Below are positions 45,763-57,120 of a DNA stretch of 64,000 nucleotides, piece by piece. Source of the DNA: Eremomyces bilateralis CBS 781.70. Lineage: Eukaryota; Ascomycota; Dothideomycetes; Eremomycetales; Eremomycetaceae. Where the stretch lies: positions 497,024-561,023 of the forward strand of contig NW_022985069.1 of assembly GCF_010015585.1 (NCBI RefSeq), written 5' to 3'. The notes under the pieces were generated by a model. That model was not told the DNA's origin and searched no databases. It saw only the letters and a program-made list of their open reading frames with translations. The translations under genes were made by a program, and so were the position numbers. How positions within the stretch are numbered: the first letter of the stretch is position 1; each line of letters starts with the position of its first letter.

Positions 45763-47677
45763 GTCTGGGAACCAGACGGCAAAAAAAAATAACTAAAAAA
45801 AATATAGCGAGCGACTGCAAATCATAAAGGAGGGGATGAAGCGCGCCGTGTGACAGTTCTTGAACGGGAGTCAGACAATATATCAATTACTGGCGATCGG
45901 AGTCGGCCCGCAATGACCAGTCAGCGAAGGTCGCTTAGAAGAAAGCTTTCTAATAACTAGTATATTGACTTCTAGATGCCCATGTGGCATGTGCCTAGTA
46001 ATCTTGCCCAAAGCGATATCGTTACCACGACGCTGGAATTCCGACCAATGATTACAAGTGACCAAGCCAGAAACTCCCAACGCAATCCTGGAAACAAACA
46101 AAGGAAATGAGCGCGTCGAAGATAATGAACGAAATGTTGAAGGCTAGAAGCGCATACGGTATGTAGTACGTACCTACTTGCGCGGAGAGGGTTTAGTACC
46201 AACTCCCAACCTCTGGGGGTTCCTAACTAGGCAGAATCCTACGCGCCACAGAAGGCAGTTCAGTCATTTTAGTAGCTTTAGTTCAACGTACTATTACCAA
46301 GCTGGCGGATAGAGCGAGAGCAAGCATTTATACGAGCAACGGGATGCATACTAGTATACTACGTAGTATGCCCAGCTCACCCGCGGCCATAGCTCCCCTT
46401 ACCGTATCGTTGACTCGTGGAGGCATCCGCGACTTCCCTCATCCGACAGCATAGCACCATAAAGAGAGAGCATCAGTTGGCAATTGGTTGTGATAACTGA
46501 TAGCAGATCGAGCAAAGTTGCAGTTAAACATCAACACTATGTCGATGAACTGAAATCACCACTGCGTCGGGTCGATTAGACAGGAAAGACCTGGAAGTTG
46601 ATCGAGCAGCAGGCTGACCGCCATGATCCCACCGACCGACCCCAGGAACTTGTATCGACTATCGTCCACTGTCCAAGAGTTGAAGCTTGAAGCCCTAAAC
46701 GGATCTCGGATGTAATTTTAACTTCAGACGGAACCCTTGGCTGATGGATCATGGATCATGGATGGCTTGACAAGTTGACATCAAATTTGCGATCAGGTCC
46801 ATGTCTCCTGCACAGGGAAGTCACCTGCACACGCATGCAACGCTGCTGACGGTGGCGTTTGTGGCAGTGCGCAAAGGCACTCCGGGGTCCCCGCAGGCAC
46901 CTCCGCCAACTACCACTCCCTATTTCGACTCCCTAGCCTGCTACCTAGTGCCTAACATCTTATCTCCATGTCAAAATTGTTGGCGAACGGCCAACGGCCA
47001 ACGATCAAATCGATAGCTTTGCGTGGCTGCGTCGCTTATTTAGTTCGCTCCTTCGACGATTCGAACTGCATAAGTCATAAATGCAAGAAATATCCTGGGA
47101 TGTGAGGGTGTCGTACACTCAGGGGACGGGGATGCCACGCGAGCGGGCGTGGAGGTTATGAGGAGGGATCCCCAACATCGGTCCGTGGAGGGTGAAGACT
47201 GAAGAGTGGGGAACTGAAGATGGTCATCAACGAGGGTCGAGGCTCAAGGGATTGAGAATTTTCCTTAGTTAGGCAGCTATTCCGCACTTACATACGGACA
47301 CGTGAGAGACAGGGAATCTGATTCAGGAGTTAAAAGTCCCATTCCGGATGTGACGAAGAAGGGGAAGCTAACTGCTAACTGCTGGGGAAAGTCTTCAAGC
47401 GGCTCAAGGAGGTAAGGACATGAGTTGATGCGAACGGGAGGACATTAACGGAGTAGGTACCTATCATCTGGACTATTGATATCGGACGAACAATGTACAC
47501 GCTAAACATGAGGACTATTGAAGCATCCTATTGTTAGATTTCGTGCTCGCTACCGAGACAACGTTTGAGTAGTACCTATGCAACAACAGCCATTCGTAAG
47601 TAAACCAGCGTACTGCGGTACATCCATATCCCACATCCCTCACGCCACGTTGGGTGAAATCAGACAACAACCGTGTC
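45763..47677. other. 1.9-kb region without a supported gene
   Basis: It holds the 5' flank of the FAD oxidoreductase and the 3' flank of IES1. A near-perfect palindromic cluster GCATACTAGTATACTACGTA / AGTATGC lies at about 46346-46371. No gene is supported; the 107-aa ORF at 45563-45886 overlaps the oxidoreductase start in another frame. Confidence 0.4.
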
Positions 47678-50494
47678 CTAGTCCTCCAACTCGCCCGTCC
47701 GGTCCACATCGCTTGCGTCCGCCATATCATACTCCCGCGAATCACTCGCCGGGTAGCCAGCGTTCATCGCCAGGCCCTCGTCCTCATCGCCCACCAAGTC
47801 CTCATCGATCTCTCCTTCATACTCCTCACCATCCACATCCATAACCTCCCCAGTCTGATCCACCCCCTCACCATCCCCATCCCCATCACCATCCCCATCC
47901 CCATCACCATCACCATCACCATCCCCATCCCCATCACCATCACCATCCCCATCCCCATCCCCATCACCATCACCATCCCCATCCCCATCCCCATCCCCAT
48001 CCCCATCCCCATCCCCATCCCCCTCCCCATCCCCCTCCCCCTCCCCCACACTCATCACCGCCTCCCTCACCGGCGAACTCGCCACCACCACCAACTCCTC
48101 CATCACCTTCGCCCCCCGCTTCCTCCCACCCTTCTTCTTCCCCCCCTTCCGCTTCTTCCCCACCGGCTCCACGGCCACCTCCTCCTCTTCTTCCATCTCA
48201 AACCTTGGCTCTGACCTCACCCGCTTCGCCCGCTTTACCACCGGAAGTCCCTTCTCCCGCCGCTCCACGCGCCGCTCCCACCGCCGCAGCGCGCTCGCCA
48301 AGCTCCCGGCTTCCTCGCCCCAGTCGTCCTCGGGATTTCCCTCGATCTCGTCAGGGCGTTTGCTTTCTTGCTCCCAGGGCCGGGGATAGAGCCCGGCGAG
48401 GAGCGGCGCGCCGCCCATGGCGCCCGTCCGCTCGGCCACGTGCATCGGGTGCGCGAGCAGCTCCTCGTCGCTGTCGTAGTCGCTCCCGAGGTCCTGGCAG
48501 CGCATCCAGGCGCGGAGGAAGAGGCCGTCGCGGTCGCGGCGGTGTTTGGAGGCGGACAATTTCTCGCGGAGGCGGCGGTCGAGGATGTATTCGACGCGGC
48601 GCTTGCGGTATTTTTCGACAGCTTGCTGGTGGTTGGTGAGTGGGCGGGAGCGCTTGTGGGAGGGCTCGGCGCCGTTGAGGGGGAGATAGAAGCCGTGGGG
48701 GCCGATGACGGGGCTGGAGCCGCCGGCTGGGGAATCGGTGCGGGGAACGGGCTCGGCGGGTGGGGCGTTTTTGTCGGGGTGGCGGTTGTAGGGACGTTTG
48801 GTATTGGGGTCGCGTCGCCAGTTGCCGCGGCCGCGTCCTTTGATGGTGGGGTTGGCGTGCGACGCTGACGAAGAGGAACGGGCGGGGTCGTTCAATAGGG
48901 TGTTGATGTGCAGGCCTGATGCTTTGGATGGCAGAGGGCTCGCGGATCTCGTTCGGTCCGAGTCATCGGCGGGATCGTGTTTGATTCCCGCGAGAGAAGA
49001 GCGGAGTGATTCGTTTCCGTCATCATGTACCGCCGCAAACTTGCGTTTACCACGGCCTAGAGTAGAATGTTAGTATATACAAATATGAACAGAGTTGACT
49101 GTATTTCTTACCTTTGTGCGGAGGGACTGGGGAGTCTCTCGCAGGACTTGCACCGTCATCGGAGTGCAAGTTAAAGGCCGGGCTATTGCCGAAGCCTCCC
49201 GACTTTCGACCAACGCCTCTCTTACCGCCTGCTGATGATGCGGGCACGTCGGATTGCAGGATGGCTGGAACAATATTAGCCAATGTTTACGATATCCAAC
49301 GTTTCATAAAGGAATCATACCGATCCGTTCCAACCGCTTCAATTCGCCGAACTCTTTTTCGCTGTCGGTATCAACATTCTCCAGATCCGCCTGTTCTTTA
49401 GATAGGTATTCAAATTGCGGGCATTTGATGGGTAATTCCTCGGGATCGTCCTTGGAAACGCGGCCGAGTCCATACGGGTTGCGGAGCGCATCCTCCTTGG
49501 AGAAGTTGCTCTCGAGATACCACCACATCAGCCAAAGGAACGCCGTGGCGCGGCTAGCGCTGCTCAGCTCGGGCTTCATCACCAGATCGAAAAAATCACG
49601 CGGGACATCGAAGTGCATGGCGGAGACTCTGGGTGCATATTGCGCCAGGACGAAGATGAGATTGACGGGGTTGGTTCGCGGGATAGGGGCCGACATGATG
49701 TCGTCGAGATTGCTGGGCTGCTCAATGTCCTCGGTAGCACCTTTCAGGATGGATTTGAGTCGCGGAGCGTCTTGGAGTTGTTTGTATGCGCTGGGATCTT
49801 GATGTGCTTGGAGGGAAGGGATGGAGTGATAGGTTCGTAGTTGTGCGCGCATCTCCGGAAAGACTGTCGTGTGTTAGTGCTGGACTTATCCTTGCCATTG
49901 GCATAACTCACAGTTCAAAGTTGTATTCATCCGACCGACGTTGACCAGCAAGCAGACCATCGCCATATTGATAGCCTGCGGACGCTCGGTGAGAAGCTTA
50001 TCTTTTAGGATCTTGCTACATTTGCTACTCTTGGCCATGGCATCCAGGTAGATATCCGAGAACCGATGACCAAACGACCCATCCGACGTCTTGTGGAAAA
50101 CCGGCTTCTCGTCCTCGAACACCGTCCGCAGGAACTCATACTGGATATCCTTCCGCCACAGCGGCACCCCGTCCTCTTTCTTCAGGTGCCGGATCTTGTT
50201 CCCGGAATACACCGACGACACGCTCCCGTTCGCGTTGCGGCGCGTTGTAGTCGGGTTGGCCGTGTACTGCGGCACCTCGGAGCCGGGAGCGGGCGTCCCG
50301 AGCGATGATGCGCGCTCCTCGGGGCTGGGATCGGCCAGATCGTTCGTGGGTGAGACGGGAGCGGTGGCGGTGGTGGCTTCGTTGGAGGATGCATCTCCTT
50401 GGGGGTCGGCGGAGAGGACATGTTCGAGTCGGCTGCGAGGGTCGGGTTCTTCAGCGCGAGCGGTGGGCGCGGAGGTGGGAGTTTCCGCATCCAT
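47678..50494 (-). CDS. IES1: INO80 chromatin-remodelling complex subunit Ies1, 4 exons
   Basis: Predicted nuclear protein of about 885 aa in the INO80 complex. Exons are 49912-50494, 49321-49863, 49112-49264 and 47678-49056. The conserved core starts near residue 105 with HLKKEDGVPLWRKDIQYEFL, then FEDEKPVFHKTSDGSFGHRF, FSDIYLDAMAKSSKCSKILK and TERPQAINMAMVCLLVNVGR. FFPEMRAQLRTYHSIPSLQA and AFLWLMWWYLESNFSKEDA follow the first intron. The second half is low complexity with basic patches (GRGRGNWRRDPNTKRPY) and a long Asp/Glu-rich end. There a run of Gly-Asp dipeptides is coded by a hexamer repeat (about 47863-48045). The assignment relies on the core motifs; symbol use follows yeast Ies1. Confidence 0.8.
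47863..48045. repeat. hexanucleotide minisatellite (CCCCAT/CACCAT) coding Gly-Asp repeats
   Basis: About 30 tandem six-base units mixing CCCCAT, CACCAT and CCCTCC on the plus strand, inside the last exon of IES1. The minus-strand product is an alternating GDGDGD tract. All nearby frames stay open (PIPITI on the plus strand, MGMGMG on the minus), a consequence of the repeat. Confidence 0.92.
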
Positions 50495-51662
50495 CGCGGA
50501 AGAATCAGAGGCAGAAGGCGAAGGGTGATGGCGGGTTGAACCCTTTTAAGTATGTTGGACGAGGAAACGTGCCGATCACGATACGGCGAAAGGAGGTGGA
50601 AAACGAGGGTTTAAACTAGGTGATGCTGATCATTGTGAAGAGAAGAAGGAAATCGATGTGTGAGGTGGAGAAAGGAAGGTGGGTTGATGAAGAGGAAGAT
50701 GTGGAAGCTGAAGAGTGAAGGGAGATAAAGTGGTGGTGGAATTATTGATTGACGTCCAGAGCATCGCATCGCAACTCCAATCTGCACCTGGCGATGGATG
50801 AGTGATGGATCAATGGAATGATGGAAATAGAGAGAGCACTTGACCAGATCCAGTTAGCCGTCATCCGGCTCCGTCTTTAATTCCTTATCGATCCTTAGTC
50901 TTTGCGTAGTAATTCCCTTATTACTGATCGCCATGTAAATACCGTATAGATCTACGGAATATCCCCGAGCCCCATGTCCAAGACAAAGTCTCTCGACAAA
51001 TATCCTTCTCTCACTCCTCACCAAGGCCATTAATCCAGCAATTCATATATTCATCTGCAAGTGAATAGTCCCGTAAGTACATTTCGTTCAGTGCGCCATG
51101 CATATGCCCCAGATTTGGCATAGATTTGCGCTAGCTGTGTCATCTATCCGTCAACCGCATTGAGTCCTTCCACCCTCAGTTCCATGTCGAACCGGTGTGC
51201 AATGTTTCGTGCCCGCCGCTTCGTAGGGCCTCTCGGCGTCCTGCGATGCTTTTTTTCCTGCACCTTCGTACTTCGTTCGTTCATGTCCGCTTCCAGTACC
51301 GTTGTCTCATGTACCACCGCTGCCGGACGTTGGGTCCGTCGCTGAAGCGTCGGTTGGGTCCAAGGAGTCAACGACGCTCCCAAGGAGAGATCCGGCCAGG
51401 GGTGGCGATGCATGCTGCCGTTGAAGCGTGCCTTGCTACCTCCAATTCCTCCAACGCGAAGGATTGGGTCGGTATCGTGACCTCCACGTCCGCCTCGTTT
51501 GTGAACCGTCAGTTGATTGGTGCCGTCCGCCGGCGGTTAAGTGCGGAGAGAATCTCGCCTCTCCTCCTCGTTCCCTCTCCATGACTTCGCAGCATCGTCC
51601 ACCCATTCGAGCACTGCGCCTGCGCGTCGCCCGCGAACTCCCTCTACCTCTTCAAATCCCAC
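50495..51662. other. 1.2-kb region without a firm gene
   Basis: The first half is the 5' flank of IES1 (A/G-rich). From about 51140 to 51600 the sequence becomes G+C-rich with ORFs on both strands (51195-51584 and 51428-52081 plus; 51144-51413 minus). A minus-strand reading has coding-like stretches interrupted by one stop and one frame change. Upstream exons of the winged-helix/ankyrin gene cannot be excluded. Confidence 0.35.
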
Positions 51663-52817
51663 ATGACACCACCATGGCCACCGACATTCCCCCAGATGGT
51701 ACCGTCCCCCTCCTCCTTTCCAACCCCTCAACTAACCCCCCTCAAAGCCCCCCTCCACATATCCCTCTCCCTCCGCATCCCCCAACCCCACATCTACGCC
51801 CAGCTCCTCGACCATCTCCGCTCTCACCCCCACCCCCTCGCCCCCCTGGCCCTCCGCGCCCTCGCCTGGGCCGCCGTCGCGCCCCGCCCCCTCGCCCTCA
51901 ACGAACTCGCCTGCGGCCTCGCCGTCGACCCCGCCCACCCCGCCGTCCTCTCCAATGCCTGGGCCGACGTCTCACAGATCCTGCGCCTGGCAACGCGGCT
52001 CCTCGAGCAGCGCCACGGCGCCGTTCACCTCGCCCACGAATCCCTCCGCGATTTCCTACCCGCGTATCTAGCCCGCCATAGCAGTGGTAGTGATGGTGGC
52101 GCCGGGGAGCCCGCGATCGACCCCCACGAGGACCTAGCCTCTGCCTGCCTCACCTACCTAACCATGCCCCCGTTCCGCACGCCCTGCGTCTCCCCCACCG
52201 AACTCCACAACCGCCTCCGCACCTACCCCTTTCTCTCCTACGCCTCCCAGCACTGGTTCCGCCACGCGCAGCGCGTCCGCGGCCGCTTCTGCGGCCCCTT
52301 CGAAGGCCTGATCCGCCTCGCCCTGGTGCCCGGATCCGATGGGAGTAACTTCCCCACCAGCTGGATGCAGGCAGCGCGGCCATTAATCGAGGAGCTCGGG
52401 GTGACGCACATCGCGCAGCTGCCGGCGGACGATAATCGATGGATGCTGAACTTGTTGGCGAAGGAGGGATCGATGCGGGTGTTGAATTACTTTTTGGCGG
52501 GGGGGATGACGAGGGAGATGAGGGAGGGAGTAGGGGGGTGGAGTCCGTTGAGGGTGGCGGCGCGGTATGGGCGGGTGGAGGTGGTGGAGGAGTTGGTGGG
52601 TGCGGGGGCGTATCGGGTGGAGGGGGAAAGGGAGGAGGCGTTGGGGCTTGCGTGTCAGAGTGGGTCAGTGGAGATGCTGAGGTTGTTATTGGCGGCGGGG
52701 GATCTGAATGGGGGTTCGGAGACGGCGCCTGGAGTAGTGACGGTGGAGGGGTGGGATCGTGAGATCACGAGGGAGTTGGTGGCCGCTGGTGGGAGGATAT
52801 ACCCGGTTGTTCAGTGA
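51663..52817 (+). CDS. winged-helix plus ankyrin-repeat protein, NACHT domain absent
   Basis: A 384-aa frame, possibly partial at its 5' end. Around residues 50-95 the LALRALAWAAVAPRPLALNE segment matches the winged-helix module that follows the NACHT ATPase in fungal NLR-like (STAND) proteins. VHLAHESLRDFLPAYLARHS, just after, is the next conserved piece. A helical linker with YPFLSYASQHWFRHAQRV and RLALVPGSDG follows. The end carries at least two ankyrin-like repeats (WSPLRVAARYGRVEVVEELV and LGLACQSGSVEMLRLLLAAG). No Walker A or B motif is visible in any upstream frame within about 1 kb. The N-terminus MTPPWPPTFPQMVPS is Pro-rich. This could be a shortened paralog, a decayed NLR, or a gene whose first exons were not found. 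Confidence 0.6.
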   Translation: MTPPWPPTFPQMVPSPSSFPTPQLTPLKAPLHISLSLRIPQPHIYAQLLDHLRSHPHPLAPLALRALAWAAVAPRPLALNELACGLAVDPAHPAVLSNAWADVSQILRLATRLLEQRHGAVHLAHESLRDFLPAYLARHSSGSDGGAGEPAIDPHEDLASACLTYLTMPPFRTPCVSPTELHNRLRTYPFLSYASQHWFRHAQRVRGRFCGPFEGLIRLALVPGSDGSNFPTSWMQAARPLIEELGVTHIAQLPADDNRWMLNLLAKEGSMRVLNYFLAGGMTREMREGVGGWSPLRVAARYGRVEVVEELVGAGAYRVEGEREEALGLACQSGSVEMLRLLLAAGDLNGGSETAPGVVTVEGWDREITRELVAAGGRIYPVVQ

Positions 52818-53178
52818 ATTTGGATATTGGGATGGTTAACACAAAAGTACTGGCGTGGTAGTCTAATATTCAAGTTTGGTCGTTTGTATCAAGATCGCTC
52901 CTTAGAATTGTAGTGAAGGAAAATGTAAAGGGGTCGTCTTAATAAAGCAGGGGTCTGTCTTGGAGTTAAGGTCGAATTGTAGTGCGAAGACGCTGAGCCA
53001 GGAGATATTCGATGCCAATCCAGCTCAGGGATCGAGCGTTGCGATTCAACCCCTCCCCTGAGTTCTTATATACTTCGATTTTGTTAACAGTTCGGGGTAT
53101 CACTGCCTTTATCGTACACATACAGGTAGACACGGATCCACGCCCAATGAGAACCCCCACCCAAACTTCGAACCAAGT
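52818..53178. other. convergent intergenic region, no gene seen
   Basis: 361 bp between two facing stop codons; A+T-rich with TTAATAAAG-type signals near 52937. Confidence 0.4.
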
Positions 53179-54275
53179 CTACTGCACCCCCGCCGCCTTC
53201 AACCTCCCCTCCAACTCCTTCATCACCTCCCCGTCCTTCCCCTGATTCATCAACCCCCCCTTCTCCATCATCTCCTTCATCTGTCCCCACACCCTCTGCC
53301 TCTCCTGCCGCAACGCCTCGATCCGCCGATCATACACGAATGTCTGGATGCCCACCCGCCCGCCGTTGTAGTGCTTGAACGTGATCTCCGGCGCCAGGCT
53401 CTGCATCGCACGCCACGGGTACAGGAAGCCGCCTTTGCCGAGCATGCTGATCACGCCGATCAGGGAGGGGAGCATGTCGGTGCGGGGAGAGGAGCGGTCG
53501 GAGAGGTAGGCGCGGAGGGGGGTGCGCGCGCGGGAGTTTTCGGTGCGGAGCTGGGGGGTATTAACGTTTGCTATCAATCATTGGGGTTGGGTTACGTACT
53601 GCGTCCAGGACGCCGTCTAGGTCCTTCGGATATCGAGTGATGAAGCCGCGGAGCATCTTCGTGGCGTTCCTCGTGGTTGCTGGTAATGGCTTCATCGATG
53701 CTTTGTTGTAGGTGTAAATACTATGCTGCCAGTAGAGCGTTGCCGGCGGCTTGTATCGCCCAGGGTTTGTTCTCGGGCGGGGTCGTTGCGTCGCATTTTC
53801 CAACGGCACTATCTCATGTCCTTCACAGAGTCAGCATGATCGGTCTACCATCCCAATTCCGTGCCTTACCCGTCCGCCGTTTCTGCTTCTTCCTCGCAAT
53901 GGCCGGCACGTCCACCAAATCCGCCTTCCCCTCCTCTCTCAACTGCTGCTCCCTCGGACTCCATATCCGCTCCGTCGCACCCAACCTTGCGAGCTGCGTG
54001 TTCTCCGCCGGGTCGCCCGACCCCGCGCCCTGATGCACGACAGTGAGCCCTGCGCGCCGCTGGATGGCGACGATGGGGTGGCCGAGCTTCTTCCAGGCGT
54101 CGTGGTTCGACTGGCCGCGTGTCGGCTGAATGTGCGGGACACCCAGGTCTTCCATCGTGGCGAGGGGGTGCATGGATACCTCGGCGGCGCGGAGGAGGCG
54201 GAGGGCGGGTCGACGGAAACCTTTGAGGCGGACGGGGGTCCTTTTTTGAAGGATGGGGGAGGGTTTGAACATCAT
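53179..54275 (-). CDS. basic, probably mitochondrial protein of unknown function, 3 exons
   Basis: Predicted protein of about 328 aa. Exons are 53870-54275, 53600-53808 and 53179-53550. The first intron (53809-53869) has a good GCTGACT branch site and the second GTACGT..CAG ends. The first about 35 residues are Arg/Lys-rich without acids (SPILQKRTPVRLKGFRRPAL), as in a mitochondrial presequence. WKKLGHPIVAIQRRAG, a KKQKRR patch, GRYKPPATLYWQHSIYTYNK and PWRAMQSLAPEITFKHYNGG look conserved in style. The C-terminus is a charged helix. The composition suggests a mitoribosomal or mitochondrial assembly factor, but I could not name the family; two separate genes is the alternative. Divergent from the Tim17-like gene. 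Confidence 0.6.
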
Positions 54276-54702
54276 TTTGGGGGAGTTGGGGGAGATTAGG
54301 AGGAGATAGTGTCCCAGAGGGCTTCGGCCTTAGCCGGTAGCTTTAATTCCGTCAATGGCTTCGTTTTGGAAGGGATCGTGTATGGTCAACTTGGAATATT
54401 TTGATATGATGTTCTTGAAATGGAATTGAAGATTAAGTCGTGATACTTTCTGCCAAGACTGATGGACGTTGCAGGGATGGCATTTGATAGAAGCTTTGAT
54501 ATCAGGACTTGGGGGACTACAAAGGACTACCGTTCTTAACCATTTCTCCGATTCAGTCTCAAATTCTTGAAAATCGGCGTTCCCATTGAATAATATACCA
54601 AAAGAAGCCATATGGTTCATAGAGAGAGATAAACCAATCTCCCTTTGTTCCTCGAACGACCATCACAAGCTCAGAGCAAAGACACCACCGCGAACTGCCA
54701 AC
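54276..54702. promoter_or_regulatory. divergent intergenic region between two probable mitochondrial genes
   Basis: 427 bp between two divergent start codons, presumably holding both promoters. No distinct site is claimed. Confidence 0.4.
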
Positions 54703-55365
54703 ATGAACACCTCCGCCGATACCCTTCAACAAACCGCTGAACAGCCCCCTCAAACCTCAAACACAATGCCCCCAACACTCGACGAGAATGAGCGACTATC
54801 AATGCTCCCGACCCAACGCCTAATGACCGGTTCCTTCGCCGCCGCGGCGTCTGGTTTTCTCCTAGGAACTTTCAAAGGCGGCCAGGAAGCCGGCTACGTC
54901 TTCCGGGCTGAGAACGCCCACCGCCTCCCCACGTCGCAGCGCGGTTGGTTTTTCTACCACAAGACCAAGAACTACCAAGCGGCGTACGGCGGCGTGCGGG
55001 AGGGGATCAAGATGGGGGTCAAGCTGGGGGGTTGGACCGCCGCATTCTTGTTGGCCGAGCAGGCGGTCGACTCGTTGCGGCCGGATGAGGGGAAGGATGC
55101 GTTGAGTACTGTGGTGGCTGCGACGGGTACAACTGGTGCTTTTAGTCTTTGGAGTACGTGGATCACGTTGCCGTATAGATTGGTGGCAGAGTACTGACAG
55201 ATATTAGACCGGTTCCCGGCAGCCACTGCTGCCCGTACGGCGAGACTCGGAATTGGCATTGGTATATGCTATGGATTACTGCAAGATGCACTCGGCTTAG
55301 TACGTGGGCGTAAGATTGGTTATATCGAGGACATCCGGACTTTGAGGGAGTCGTCAAAGTGGTAG
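54703..55365 (+). CDS. Tim17/Tim22/Tim23-family-like small membrane protein, 2 exons
   Basis: Predicted protein of about 202 aa; exons are 54703-55153 and 55208-55365. After a polar N-terminus of about 40 residues come four Gly/Ala-rich helices with GxxxG-type spacing: SFAAAASGFLLGTFKGGQEA, GGVREGIKMGVKLGGWTAAF, STVVAATGTTGAFSLW and TARLGIGIGICYGLLQDALG. This is the layout of the Tim17/Tim22/Tim23/Pmp24 group, whose members span the inner mitochondrial or peroxisomal membrane. It is closer to the divergent members than to true Tim17 or Tim23, and a role in import is not shown. The end YIEDIRTLRESSKW is hydrophilic. The ATG at 54703 is chosen because upstream residues in the same frame look non-coding. 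Confidence 0.62.
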
Positions 55366-55905
55366 TTCTAAACCCCACAGTTGTCTTTTTTGAACTACTG
55401 TCTCCAAGACCTACCCTACGCATTAACGCAAAATGCACGCCGCGCAAGGTCACTATACTCACTGGATCCTGTCTTCTGACTAACACCCCCTTACCCACCC
55501 CAAGCATGAAATCCACCCAACGCAACCTGCTCACACTGGCTTCGCAATCAGGTTGGCTGGCTGCCAAAGCGAATCACATACTATCAAGGTCAGTCCATGC
55601 AAAGGAAAAACATAGAATTCTTCTAATTGTATCTCAGGCTAATCAATTGGTCAGTCAGTTGAAAAGAATACCAACTGTGCTTCAAAGCATTCTATTGGTT
55701 AGGCATTCTATATGCGGAAACGACTGTTGTTAGAGTTGCACAGTACTTACCGTTACCTGGACGGTCCATGGTTGCGGAAGAGCTAGGGTTCAGTTTGCCT
55801 TGCAAGTCTTGTGAAGGGATTTCGACCAGAGTCGAACGGGTGCGAACGGTGCGAACGGTGCGCAGTCAAGGTTGGAGAGCGTGTTTTAGTCCGCGATACC
55901 CCCTC
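55366..55905. other. convergent intergenic region, no gene seen
   Basis: A 124-aa frame (55359-55733, +) has no recognisable features. A GTGCGAACG repeat occurs three times near 55837-55865. Confidence 0.4.
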
Positions 55906-56460
55906 TCAACCGTCAAGAACGCTCCCAATCGCGGATCTGATATTCTCCCCACGGTCGATGCGGTGGAAAATCTTGTCCCAATCGCGTTCCGCCTTGCGGA
56001 TCCTGTCGGCCTCAAGATGCGGATGTTTCGCCCGCCACTTCCGCTCCGGACCGTCATCCTCCTTCAAGACCCGGAAGAAATCCCGCGTGGACTCCATATC
56101 GGCCTTGGCCGCTTGAATGTGCTCGTCCGCCATCTCGCACAGCGCCACGAAATGGTCGCCGCGGTGCTTCTTCACTCGCAGATTGGTCGCCTGCACGAGG
56201 TTCCCGGCGATCTTGAGATTCGCGAGGAAGGTGGTCTGGATGTCTTCGCACTTCGCGAGGCGGTTGGACTTGAGATCAGCGTCGAGGGCCGCGCGGAGAA
56301 TCACTCGGACCTCCGCCTCATTGCGGTCTTTCTGGAGCCCGAGTTTAGTCATCGGGGTGAAGTTGGCGTATTGGTCGCTCAGCTTGATATACTCGGCTTT
56401 CACTGCGCGATAGTCGGCCTCGAGGGCCTCGAGGCACTGCTTTGCGGCGGCTGGGTCCAT
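55906..56460 (-). CDS. helical protein of unknown function, single exon
   Basis: A 184-aa uninterrupted frame with heptad-like helices through most of its length (for example ALEADYRAVKAEYIKLSDQY and LRVKKHRGDHFVALCEMADE). It is rich in Ala, Asp, Glu, Arg and Lys, with no signal peptide or membrane segment. The last 25 residues (WDKIFHRIDRGENIRSAIGS) are less regular. I do not recognise the family. Composition and the absence of low-complexity sequence favour a real gene. A 250-aa frame on the opposite strand (55768-56520) is judged a shadow because it is Leu/Val/Gly-rich without domain features. Confidence 0.6.
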   Translation of the reverse strand: MDPAAAKQCLEALEADYRAVKAEYIKLSDQYANFTPMTKLGLQKDRNEAEVRVILRAALDADLKSNRLAKCEDIQTTFLANLKIAGNLVQATNLRVKKHRGDHFVALCEMADEHIQAAKADMESTRDFFRVLKEDDGPERKWRAKHPHLEADRIRKAERDWDKIFHRIDRGENIRSAIGSVLDG

Positions 56461-57120
56461 GGGGTGTGGTTTCTTCTTTACTTTCGACGATGGGTTGCAA
56501 ATGTTCTGGTTTTCTGGTGATGGAGAAGGGCAGAAATGGGTTCTGCAGGCTCGGACGCATATTTATGACCAAGTGATAGTCCTTTGGATCTAAAAGTCAC
56601 AATGACTCTTTGTCCATTCATGAGTCTACGCATCTCTATTGCGAACCGTTGTGTCAACAATTTCATTGTCCACGTCTCTTTGAGGATCTTTGTCTATTGA
56701 CTGGTTATATATACCATCGTACAATGATATTGGGTGACATTATCTTTGGGCCTTTCCGCCTTACTCGTCTGCTCAAGAGGGTCAATGACGGACTCTGCAA
56801 ACTTGTGCAAATTGTCCTTGGCCTTTATTGAAGCTTCTGAGAGACATCATACTGTCTGCATTGACGATAATATTGCGGCCGGAGCTCCATTGCTCATTTG
56901 CTCCAAACCATTAGGAAGCTCGGACCACATGGAAGGATTTCAACATCACGACTGCGAGCTCCCGACTCAAAATATTAAACAACACTTCGAACATCCCATT
57001 CATTCATTCAATTCCTTCAATTGGCTCAGATTAAATTGTTGAACTCGGAATTTATTGGCAGGATCAACTCATTGCAACCCTACGATCTTGTTGTTGTTGA
57101 ACCACTATCTCACATTCACA
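56461..57120. promoter_or_regulatory. divergent intergenic region, no gene seen
   Basis: 660 bp between two divergent starts. Short ORFs only. Confidence 0.4.

Noticed and set aside
47654-48214. 186-aa plus-strand ORF rich in Pro-Ile/Thr-Ile
   Set aside because: It is caused by the hexamer repeat; the real coding strand is minus (IES1).
50495-51662. possible minus-strand gene in the G+C-rich part (51140-51600)
   Set aside because: The protein-like stretch needs one stop and one frameshift to be ignored, and G+C-rich DNA opens all frames.
55768-56520. 250-aa plus-strand ORF
   Set aside because: It is antisense to the helical 184-aa frame at 55906-56460. It has Leu/Val/Gly-rich composition and no domain, consistent with a shadow frame.
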